From NCBI GenBank assembly GCA_002293295.1, contig DBCY01000108.1, forward strand, positions 1 to 18,219: a stretch of 18,219 nucleotides of DNA, read 5' to 3'. This DNA comes from Ruminococcus sp. UBA946 (GTDB lineage: Bacteria; Bacillota; Clostridia; Oscillospirales; Ruminococcaceae). Position numbers and translations under genes: made by a program. Every line of letters starts with the position of its first letter. Positions within the stretch are counted from its first letter, which is position 1. Of the stretch, positions 7,954-12,927 are shown in pieces. The notes beneath the pieces are model-generated. The model ran no database searches. It had not been told where the DNA came from and saw nothing but the letters and a program-made list of their open reading frames with translations.

Positions 7954-9162
7954 TTACAGTTCAATAAAGTATTTCATTAAAGACGGACCATGTTCGATAA
8001 AAAGTCCGGTTCCGGCGGCTGCTTTTTCGGTAAAGCTATTTATTCCGCGTACTTTTGCACTCTTTTTATAAATCAAAAACGGAACAGGGTCGTTGGTATG
8101 TGTTTTAAGAGCCAGCGGAGTGGCATGGTCGGGGCATATTAAAAGCTTGTAATCGTCATATTTTTCAAGCTCGGGAAGAATTAAGCCAAGCACTTTTTCA
8201 TCAATGATTTCAATTGACCTGACTTTATTTTCAGCTTCGTTGCGGTGACCGCATTCATCGGGCGCTTCAACGTGTATATAGACGAAATCACTGCCGTTTT
8301 CAAGCTCTTTCAAAGCGGCATAAGCTTTACCCTCAAAGTTTGTATCAAGGTACCCTGTGGCTCCCTCGACTTCGACGACATTCATGCCCGAAAACTTTCC
8401 GATTCCCTTTAAAAGGTCGACTGCCGAAATCATTGAACCCTTTAAGCCGTAAAGCTTCTCAAAGCTTTCAAGTTCAGCCCTGACGCCCTCTCCCCAAAGC
8501 CAGATGCCGTTTGCGGGGCGGCGTCCTTTGCTAATACGGGTTTTGTTTACGGGATGTTCCTTCAGAAGCTCACAGCTCTTTTTCATCATGCCGTAAAGGG
8601 CGGACGCATTTTTGCCTGACGGGATATAAGGTGCGATTTTTTTCCCCGTAATATCATGGGGGGGGACAAGCTCGCCCACATCAAGCGTACCGTTATGCTG
8701 GATTAAGCAATGCCGGTAGCTTACCCCGCTGTAAAGCCTGAATTTATCATTGTTAAAATGCTCCGCGAGATAATCGACAAGTATTTTAGCCTCCTTAGTT
8801 GAAATATCATCGGCGCAGTAATCAATAATCGTTTTATCCTCATAAACGGGTTCGTCCGACAATGTAATAAGGTTGCAGCGGAATGAAACGTCGGTTCTGA
8901 GCATATTAATGCCGATTGAACCGGCTTCAAGGGGCGAGCGCCCCGTGTAATACTTTTCGGGGTCATAACCCAGGACGGAAAGGTTGGCAACATCCGAACC
9001 GGGCTTCATACCGTCCGCAACGGTCTTGACAAGCCCTATTGCGGATTCCTTTGCAAGACTGTCCATATTGGGTTTAAAAGCTTTTTCCATCGGGGTTTTA
9101 TTATCAAGCTCCCCAACAGGATAATCCGACATACCGTCGCACAGCAAAACTACATATTTCAT
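7954..9162 (-). CDS. apgM: Cofactor-independent phosphoglycerate mutase, ApgM type
   Basis: Predicted to interconvert 3- and 2-phosphoglycerate in glycolysis without 2,3-bisphosphoglycerate. It belongs to the alkaline phosphatase superfamily: metal-binding start KYVVLLCDGMSDYP, the loop with the phosphorylated serine GSDVANLSVLGYDP (Ser56), then IHVEAPDECGHRNEAENK and ICPDHATPL. About 402 residues is normal. The ATG at 9162 is preferred because GAGGG (9173-9169) lies 6 nt upstream; the ATG at 9168 directly abuts that site. Some bacterial members of this subgroup have been annotated as proposed homoserine kinases from their gene context. No threonine pathway genes are seen nearby, so I favour the mutase. 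Its own promoter lies at 9200-9228. Confidence 0.88.
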   Translation of the reverse strand: MKYVVLLCDGMSDYPVGELDNKTPMEKAFKPNMDSLAKESAIGLVKTVADGMKPGSDVANLSVLGYDPEKYYTGRSPLEAGSIGINMLRTDVSFRCNLITLSDEPVYEDKTIIDYCADDISTKEAKILVDYLAEHFNNDKFRLYSGVSYRHCLIQHNGTLDVGELVPPHDITGKKIAPYIPSGKNASALYGMMKKSCELLKEHPVNKTRISKGRRPANGIWLWGEGVRAELESFEKLYGLKGSMISAVDLLKGIGKFSGMNVVEVEGATGYLDTNFEGKAYAALKELENGSDFVYIHVEAPDECGHRNEAENKVRSIEIIDEKVLGLILPELEKYDDYKLLICPDHATPLALKTHTNDPVPFLIYKKSAKVRGINSFTEKAAAGTGLFIEHGPSLMKYFIEL

Positions 9163-9199
9163 ACTCATCCCTCAATTTTGCAAATTTTTCACCTTTAAT

Positions 9200-9228
9200 A
9201 TTTTATCATGAATAAAGGAAAAATACAA
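9200..9228 (-). promoter_or_regulatory. Promoter of apgM
   Basis: Minus-strand TTGTAT (9228-9223), a 17-nt spacer and TAAAAT (9205-9200), with TG at the extended -10 position. It lies about 40 nt upstream of the apgM start. Confidence 0.65.
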
Positions 9229-9286
9229 TACTTTTTATTTTGTCTTCGGTGAATTTTTAAAATTACTGAATAAATTATAAAAAGTA

Positions 9287-9315
9287 TGGACAAATCTTAA
9301 TTAATAGGGTATAAT
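9287..9315 (+). promoter_or_regulatory. Promoter of rsmD-coaD
   Basis: TGGACA (9287-9292), a 17-nt spacer and TATAAT (9310-9315), about 60 nt before the rsmD start. It is back to back with the apgM promoter. A second TATAAT near 9353 lacks a matching -35. Confidence 0.7.
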
Positions 9316-9374
9316 GTATACTTATAAGAATACTTTATGAATGTTAAATTTGATATAATTAAGGGAATCAGTTT

Positions 9375-9908
9375 ATGCGTGTGATTACAGGCTCCGCCAA
9401 AGGCAGGAAGCTTATTGTTAATGATAATTCCGGTATCCGCCCCACCTCCGATATGATTAAGGAGGCTTTGTTCTCCGTTATACAGTTTGATATTCCGGGC
9501 GCTGATGTCCTTGATTTGTTTTCCGGCAGCGGTCAGCTGGGTATTGAGGCTTTGTCGCGGGGAGCTGAAAGCTGTGTTTTTGTGGACAGCTCAAGGAATT
9601 CAATTAGCGTGACCCGAACCAATACTCAAACAGCCGGTTTTACAGAGGCTTCAAAAATCCTGAACCTTGACGCGTTAAGCTACCTGAAAACCTGTACCGG
9701 TGTTTTTGATATTGCCTTCCTTGACCCGCCCTATGAAAAAGGCCTGATTGAAGCCTGCATGCCCCTGCTTTCTGAGCATATGTCCGAAAAGGGAATTGTA
9801 ATATGCGAGCATGAAAAGGGACTTGCCCTGCCCGGAAAATACGGTTCCCTTCGCTTAACTAAAACCTACCGGCACGGGCGCATTGAATTTACCGTATATA
9901 AAAAATAA
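9375..9908 (+). CDS. rsmD: 16S rRNA (guanine(966)-N(2))-methyltransferase
   Basis: Methylates G966 of 16S rRNA (E. coli numbering) with S-adenosylmethionine during small-subunit assembly. The family start MRVITGSAKGRKL and RPTSDMIKEALFSV are present. The SAM-binding motif is DLFSGSGQLGIEALSRGA (residues 47-64), and the catalytic DPPY is at 117-120. The length of 177 residues is typical. AAGGG lies 9 nt before the ATG. The gene lies 32 nt upstream of coaD, a pairing common in Firmicutes. Confidence 0.96.
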   Translation: MRVITGSAKGRKLIVNDNSGIRPTSDMIKEALFSVIQFDIPGADVLDLFSGSGQLGIEALSRGAESCVFVDSSRNSISVTRTNTQTAGFTEASKILNLDALSYLKTCTGVFDIAFLDPPYEKGLIEACMPLLSEHMSEKGIVICEHEKGLALPGKYGSLRLTKTYRHGRIEFTVYKK

Positions 9909-9940
9909 TAACGAATAAATCTGAAAGCTGGTTTTAAAAA

Positions 9941-10438
9941 ATGAGGATTGCCGTCTGCCCGGGAAGCTTCGACCCCGTTACGAACGGGCATAAGGATATT
10001 ATATACAGGGCTTCCAAGCTTTTTGACAGGGTTGTGGTCTCAGTCACCGTCAATGTTATGAAAAACCCCAGCTTTACTGTGGTTGAACGCATTCAGATGA
10101 TTGAAAAGGCAACCTCCGGACTCGGCAACGTCGTTATTGACGTCTGCGACGGTCTTCTTGCCGATTATGTAAAGCGGATCGGGGCGTGTGCGATTATAAA
10201 GGGACTGCGCGCGGTATCCGACTTTGAATATGAATTCCAGATGGCGCTGGCTAACAAAACCCTTTATGACGGAGCCGAAACTTTGTTCTTGACCACAAGC
10301 TCAGAAAATATGTATCTGTCATCCAGTCTGGTCAAGCAAATCGGCGCATACGGCGGCGATATAAGCCCCTTTGTTCCGGAATGCATACTTGAGGATATAA
10401 AAAGGCGGATTGTTGAAATATACAAGCCGATTAATTAA
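9941..10438 (+). CDS. coaD: Phosphopantetheine adenylyltransferase
   Basis: Catalyses the fourth step of coenzyme A synthesis, joining 4'-phosphopantetheine and ATP to give dephospho-CoA. The nucleotidyltransferase motif PGSFDPVTNGHKDII contains the TxGH site (residues 15-18). IKGLRAVSDFEYEFQMA and the late SSSLVKQI loop are also characteristic. The length of 165 residues is standard. It is in operon with rsmD. Its ribosome binding site is weak, so some translational coupling is possible. Confidence 0.97.
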   Translation: MRIAVCPGSFDPVTNGHKDIIYRASKLFDRVVVSVTVNVMKNPSFTVVERIQMIEKATSGLGNVVIDVCDGLLADYVKRIGACAIIKGLRAVSDFEYEFQMALANKTLYDGAETLFLTTSSENMYLSSSLVKQIGAYGGDISPFVPECILEDIKRRIVEIYKPIN

Positions 10439-10442
10439 ATTC

Positions 10443-10594
10443 AGATACCAGAAACCAGTTACCAGATGCCAGATTCTAAGTACAGCATATCAGTTTATTA
10501 TAAAATAAAATTAATGGTTATTAATAAAGTTTTTTAAGCTGACAGAAACCGGTATCATTATATTCTGGAATCTGGTTTCTGGTAACTGGTATCT
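10443..10594 (+). repeat. Palindromic element with heptamer (CCAGNNN) arms
   Basis: The left arm (10443-10476) is AGATA followed by CCAGAAA, CCAGTTA, CCAGATG and CCAGATT. The right arm (10562-10594) is its inverse with the two middle heptamers exchanged. About 85 bp of A/T-rich unique DNA separates them. The 152-bp unit sits between coaD and the next gene and stops just before that gene's ribosome binding site. It looks like a non-autonomous mobile repeat. Confidence 0.65.
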
Positions 10595-10619
10595 TAAAAA
10601 ATGAAAGGAACTGAAAATT

Positions 10620-11084
10620 ATGATTATCGACGAAATCCTTGATATTATGGACGATTTGCTTGATAACGGCACCGGCGTGCCTTTCAGCGTGAGGAAATCA
10701 ATTATCGACAGCGACAAAATGCGTGAATGCATTAACGACATCCGTCTTAACCTGCCGTCTGAAATCAAGGACGCCAAGAATATAGTCATGGACAGGAAGA
10801 CCATTATTGCTGACGCTAAAAAGGAAGCCGAGCAGATAGTGAACAAAGCCGAGGTCAGGGCGAAAACCCTGGTTTCAAACGATGAAATCACCAAAGCCGC
10901 AAAGACCAAGGCGGCTGAAATCGTTAATCAGGCTAACACCAAGGCAAAGGAGCTTAAAAACGCCGCCAATAAATATATAGACGATATTCTGGTTCAGTCG
11001 GAGGAATCGCTTCAGGGTTGCCTCGCCGACATAAGGAAGACGCGGCAGGCTTTCAAGAGCAGCAATACGACAATGAGGAGATAG
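10620..11084 (+). CDS. Coiled-coil protein, ATP synthase b-subunit-like
   Basis: A 154-residue soluble protein. Residues about 45-150 are charged and alanine-rich with heptad character (ADAKKEAEQIVNKAEVRAK and similar), resembling the peripheral stalk b subunit of ATP synthase. No membrane anchor is present, so it is not that subunit. Its place after coaD is one I recall for clostridial proteins loosely named ATPase-like; its function is unknown. AAAGGAA lies upstream of the ATG. Transcription probably comes from the rsmD promoter through the intervening palindromic repeat, and ends at a strong terminator just after the stop. Confidence 0.8.
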   Translation: MIIDEILDIMDDLLDNGTGVPFSVRKSIIDSDKMRECINDIRLNLPSEIKDAKNIVMDRKTIIADAKKEAEQIVNKAEVRAKTLVSNDEITKAAKTKAAEIVNQANTKAKELKNAANKYIDDILVQSEESLQGCLADIRKTRQAFKSSNTTMRR

Positions 11085-11091
11085 TAAAAAA

Positions 11092-11126
11092 GGTATGACC
11101 GGGTTTGTATGCGGTCATACCTTTTT
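11092..11126 (+). terminator. Intrinsic terminator of the rsmD-coaD operon
   Basis: A perfect 10-bp stem GGTATGACCG/CGGTCATACC (11092-11101 with 11112-11121) is followed by TTTTT and preceded by a run of As. It is strong on the plus strand and symmetrical enough to work in both directions. Confidence 0.92.
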
Positions 11127-11137
11127 AAACTAATGCT

Positions 11138-11191
11138 AATTAAAAATTAACAATTAACAATTAACAATGGTGGTATCGCCTTCGGCGATGA
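11138..11191 (+). repeat. Heptamer-plus-hairpin repeat, copy 2
   Basis: AATTAAA and repeats of AATTAAC run into AATGGTGGT and the hairpin ATCGCC-TTC-GGCGAT. It has the same plan as 7141-7197, including the seven-base period, with a different hairpin sequence. It lies directly after the operon terminator. Confidence 0.6.
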
Positions 11192-11216
11192 TTTTAATTC
11201 GGGGAAGGAGGAAGGC

Positions 11217-11333
11217 ATGAGGGTTTTAGCCCTCAATACTTATGCTTCATTCCTTACCCTTGCTTTGTATAGGACGCCCTGTGGTGCCGCAGCATTACAT
11301 CCGCCGATGGTTCTTATCATTCATTTTACGTAA
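11217..11333 (+). CDS. Possible 38-residue peptide
   Basis: A short open frame begins at an ATG with AAGGAGG placed 5 nt upstream and ends at TAA (11331-11333). The peptide is hydrophobic with a Pro-rich end and matches nothing I recognise. The start codon is the first part of a perfect hairpin TGAGGG/CCCTCA (11218-11235), which might hinder initiation. No promoter is evident. The frame may be accidental or part of a repeated element; the ribosome binding site is the only positive evidence. Confidence 0.25.
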   Translation: MRVLALNTYASFLTLALYRTPCGAAALHPPMVLIIHFT

Positions 11334-11344
11334 CAGTACGCTTT

Positions 11345-11361
11345 GCATATATCATATTCTC
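11345..11361 (+). repeat. Degenerate fourth copy of the RHH 3' element
   Basis: GCATATATCATATTCTC closely matches the GGGCATTATATCATATTCTCC core of the three full elements downstream. The first hairpin and the antisense -35 are gone. It lies just upstream of the first RHH promoter, as the other copies lie upstream of the second and third, suggesting the array once extended further left. Confidence 0.6.
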
Positions 11362-11389
11362 AAAAAACCAAGTATTTTTATGAAAACTT

Positions 11390-11418
11390 TTGACATTAAC
11401 ATTCTGTAATGATATAAT
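11390..11418 (+). promoter_or_regulatory. Consensus promoter of RHH gene 1
   Basis: TTGACA (11390-11395), a 17-nt spacer and TATAAT (11413-11418) match the sigma-A consensus exactly. Unlike promoters 2 and 3 there is no TTGTAG-type palindrome after the -10. Confidence 0.9.
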
Positions 11419-11442
11419 GATAGAAAGAAAGGAGGCTGGCTT

Positions 11443-11583
11443 ATCAGAACACTGACCATTAGGCTTGAAGATGAACTTCATAGATTGTTTAAAATATATT
11501 CTGTTAATAAGAATCAAGATATGCAGGCAATATTAATTGAGTATATTAAAAAACTTGTTAAAGAAGAAAATCAAGCTAAATAA
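11443..11583 (+). CDS. Ribbon-helix-helix protein 1, apparent ATC start
   Basis: A 46-codon frame encodes an Arc/CopG-like fold: strand RTLTIRLE, helix ELHRLFKIYSVN, turn, and helix DMQAILIEYIKKLVKEE. A perfect promoter and AAAGGAGG precede it. No ATG, GTG or TTG exists in frame between the upstream stop (11410-11412) and the body. The codon at ribosome-binding distance (7 nt after GGAGG) is ATC (11443). Either translation starts at ATC at low level, or a former ATG has mutated and the gene is dying. The downstream helix sequence is intact, which argues the loss is recent or tolerated. RHH proteins bind DNA as dimers through the strand. The frame ends 2 nt before the first conserved 3' element. 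Confidence 0.6.
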   Translation: MRTLTIRLEDELHRLFKIYSVNKNQDMQAILIEYIKKLVKEENQAK

Positions 11584-11655
11584 ATGAACACCCGCCTACC
11601 CTGTTCAAAGAACGGCGAGTGTTCACACAAAGAATAAGCATATAATGCAAATCCC
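11578..11655 (-). ncRNA. Candidate antisense RNA A
   Basis: A minus-strand promoter (TTGACT 11690-11685, 17 nt, TATAAT 11667-11662, with TG one base upstream of the -10) should start transcription near 11655. About 30 nt on, the RNA forms the stem GAACACUCGCC/GGCGGGUGUUC (11624-11586), 11 bp with one U-G pair, followed by AUUUAUUU. The RNA of about 78 nt is fully complementary to the 3' untranslated part of RHH mRNA 1. No expression data are available. Confidence 0.5.
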
Positions 11656-11690
11656 AAGGGCATTATATCATATTCTCCTTAAAAAGTCAA
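11586..11690 (+). repeat. RHH-associated 3' element, copy A
   Basis: The element has two inverted repeats. The first is GAACACCCGCC/GGCGAGTGTTC (11586-11596 with 11614-11624) around a variable 17-nt loop. The second is an A/T-rich 8+8-bp hairpin (11631-11676) with loop AAATCCCAAGG, followed by AAAAAGTCAA. From 11631 on, 58 of 60 bases match copy C and 56 of 60 match copy B. Confidence 0.9.
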
Positions 11691-11708
11691 AATATTTTTA
11701 AAAAAGTA

Positions 11709-11758
11709 TTGACAACCATGTTGCTACATAGTATAATAAAAATAGATTGTAGTCACAA
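11709..11758 (+). promoter_or_regulatory. Consensus promoter and candidate operator of RHH gene 2
   Basis: TTGACA (11709-11714), 17 nt and TATAAT (11732-11737) match consensus exactly. Nine bases after the -10 is TTGTAGTCACAA (11747-11758). A matching half, TTGCTACA, lies in the spacer. The same box at the same distance precedes RHH gene 3, so I read it as an operator for these or related RHH proteins. Confidence 0.7.
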
Positions 11759-11772
11759 AGAGAGGTGAATAA

Positions 11773-11952
11773 ATGACTGCGATGAAAAAAGGTACTAAAC
11801 TCACTGATAATCCTAAAAACTTTATGCTGAGAGTAAGAATTGACGACGGTACTTTATTAAAGCTCGACGAATGCTGTAAAAAAGAAAACTTGTCGCGTTC
11901 TGAAATCGTAAGAAAAGGAATTAATGAGCAGTACGATAAACTAAAAAAGTAG
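11773..11952 (+). CDS. Ribbon-helix-helix protein 2
   Basis: A 59-residue basic protein with ATG start and AGAGG 7 nt upstream. After a flexible lysine-rich lead comes the DNA-binding strand FMLRVRID (residues 17-24), helix A TLLKLDECCKKEN, turn LSRSE and helix B IVRKGINEQYDKLKK. This is a classic CopG/Arc-type dimeric repressor fold with no added domain. It shares about 22 of 52 positions with RHH protein 3, clustered in RVR, TL..LD and RKGI. Its stop codon's last G is the first base of the conserved 3' element, and its Lys-Lys codons supply the U tract of the predicted antisense terminator. Probably an autoregulator; the target is unknown. Confidence 0.88.
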   Translation: MTAMKKGTKLTDNPKNFMLRVRIDDGTLLKLDECCKKENLSRSEIVRKGINEQYDKLKK

Positions 11953-12021
11953 AACACCCGCCTGACCAATTCAAATACGCGGCGAGTGTTCTCAAAAGAA
12001 TATGCATATAATGCAAATTCC
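11943..12021 (-). ncRNA. Candidate antisense RNA B
   Basis: Minus-strand TTGACT (12056-12051), 17 nt, TATAAT (12033-12028) with TG extension predicts a start near 12021. The terminator stem spans 11991-11952 and runs into UACUUUUUU (11951-11943), the best U tract of the three. The RNA of about 79 nt overlaps the last codons and 3' end of RHH gene 2. Confidence 0.55.
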
Positions 12022-12056
12022 AAGGGCATTATATCATATTCTCCGGAAAAAGTCAA
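11952..12056 (+). repeat. RHH-associated 3' element, copy B
   Basis: Same two-hairpin design: invariant arms GAACACCCGCC and GGCGAGTGTTC (11952-11962 and 11981-11991) around a different 18-nt loop. The second hairpin spans 11997-12042 and AGTCAA is at 12051-12056. It starts inside the stop codon of RHH gene 2. Confidence 0.9.
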
Positions 12057-12075
12057 AATATTTTTTAGAAATCCC

Positions 12076-12125
12076 TTGACAATTTTAAATAACTACTATA
12101 TAATAGAATTATCTTGTAGCTACGA
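12076..12125 (+). promoter_or_regulatory. Consensus promoter and candidate operator of RHH gene 3
   Basis: TTGACA (12076-12081), 17 nt and TATAAT (12099-12104) form the third exact consensus in a row. Nine bases after the -10 lies TTGTAGCTACGA (12114-12125), near-palindromic about AGCT, matching the box at RHH gene 2. CTAC also precedes the -10 in both. Confidence 0.7.
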
Positions 12126-12140
12126 GATGGGAGTGATGAA

Positions 12141-12323
12141 TTGGTAGCTAAAAAGAAACCGGGTCCAAAACCTGATAATCCTTTGGATACAATGGTTCGT
12201 GTCCGTATGGATAAAATTACACTGGAAGAATTAGACAACAGCGCAAAAGAGTTATGCACTACGCGTTCAGATGTAATTCGGAAAGGTATCCACAGGATTT
12301 ACAGCGACCTGAAAGAAAAATAG
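12141..12323 (+). CDS. Ribbon-helix-helix protein 3
   Basis: A 60-residue protein starting at TTG with GGGAG 7 nt upstream. An ATG at 12136 is out of frame and stops after three codons. The layout matches RHH protein 2: basic lead KKKPGPKPDNP, strand MVRVRMD (18-24), helix A TLEELDNSAKELC, turn TTRSD, helix B VIRKGIHRIYSDLKEK. It is expected to bind DNA as a dimer. The weak TTG start and perfect promoter suggest transcription and translation are tuned separately, as for a self-limiting repressor. The 3' element starts one base after the stop. Confidence 0.88.
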   Translation: MVAKKKPGPKPDNPLDTMVRVRMDKITLEELDNSAKELCTTRSDVIRKGIHRIYSDLKEK

Positions 12324-12396
12324 CGAACACCCGCCCCACTCCGGTCAGAGAAAAAGCGAGTGTTCACAAAAAGAATATGCATATAATGCAAATCCC
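12316..12396 (-). ncRNA. Candidate antisense RNA C
   Basis: Minus-strand TTGACT (12431-12426), 17 nt, TATAAT (12408-12403) with TG extension predicts a start near 12396. The stem at 12365-12325 is followed by GCUAUUUUU. The loop is the longest of the three. The RNA of about 81 nt is complementary to the end of RHH gene 3 and its 3' region. Confidence 0.5.
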
Positions 12397-12431
12397 AAGG
12401 GCATTATATCATATTCTCCGTAAAAAGTCAA
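12325..12431 (+). repeat. RHH-associated 3' element, copy C
   Basis: The 5' arm GAACACCCGCC (12325-12335) and 3' arm GCGAGTGTTC (12356-12365) enclose a 20-nt loop unrelated to the other two. The second hairpin spans 12372-12417. It ends 26 nt before the next gene. Confidence 0.9.
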
Positions 12432-12457
12432 ACTAAAAATTTTGGAGGTAATTTATA

Positions 12458-12730
12458 ATGTCGTTGTTATCAGATTTTTACAGCGGAAAGCTGTACCCCT
12501 ATGAGGAACTCAATAAGCACAATCCTGATTTTAAGCCAATCGGTGATAAAATTGAAGCCGAAAAGTATGGCTGGCTGAAAAACGTTCTGTCAGAAAGAGA
12601 TTTCCGGAGGTTTGAAGAAAAACTGCAGGTATATTATTACGACGCCCATGATTACTGGCAGGAAAAGGGATTTATGTATGGTTTCAGGCTGGCAGTAATG
12701 CTTATAGCTGAAATATACACAGGTAAATAA
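12458..12730 (+). CDS. DUF6809-like small protein
   Basis: A 90-residue protein with the pattern I associate with the DUF6809 family of Clostridia: an N-terminal LLSDFYSGKLYP, a central helical part (LSERDFRRFEEKLQ) and the C-terminal signature EKGFMYGFRLAVMLIAEIY. Function is unknown; members are often seen in accessory regions. GGAGG lies 9 nt before the ATG. No promoter of its own is visible between it and element C, so it probably depends on read-through from RHH promoter 3. The antisense promoter C points away from it. Confidence 0.7.
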   Translation: MSLLSDFYSGKLYPYEELNKHNPDFKPIGDKIEAEKYGWLKNVLSERDFRRFEEKLQVYYYDAHDYWQEKGFMYGFRLAVMLIAEIYTGK

Positions 12731-12862
12731 TTCATACTTAAAAATAAATACGTTGTCCGGCAGATTTATTCGTATACAAACTAAGATTGAACTGCGCGAA
12801 TTGTTCCATGTCAAAAACTAAATGATTAAAAATTGATTTCATATGAATTAACCGAAAATTCA

Positions 12863-12891
12863 TTGACATACCGGTTTTTTTATGCTAAACT
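12863..12891 (+). promoter_or_regulatory. Promoter of the glycoside hydrolase gene
   Basis: TTGACA (12863-12868), a 17-nt spacer and TAAACT (12886-12891) with TG at the extended position, about 30 nt before the likely ribosome binding site. It separates this gene from the RHH region. Confidence 0.75.
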
Positions 12892-12927
12892 GGTAACGAT
12901 TACTTTAAATATCGGAGGAATTTTAAT

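Noticed and set aside
10511..10909. 132-codon minus-strand frame opposite the coiled-coil gene
   Set aside because: The coiled-coil gene has a ribosome binding site and terminator in the same direction as its operon. The opposite frame crosses the palindromic repeat and has no initiation signals.
11641..11646. Plus-strand TATAAT in the element as a sense promoter
   Set aside because: There is no -35 at suitable distance (AGTGTT at 17 nt). The minus-strand copy has both a -35 and a TG extension.
11586..12431. Interpretation of the three elements as integron attC sites
   Set aside because: The architecture is similar, but the ends do not carry the GTTRRRY/RYYYAAC boxes, each cassette has its own strong promoter, and no integrase gene is in the window. 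I keep cassette behaviour only as a hypothesis.
11586..12431. CRISPR-like repeat array
   Set aside because: There are three repeats about 370 bp apart with genes between them, not short regular spacers, and no cas genes.
11443..12730. Type II toxin-antitoxin pairs with RHH antitoxins
   Set aside because: No RHH gene is directly followed by a recognisable toxin; the gene after the third is DUF6809-like and separated by the element.
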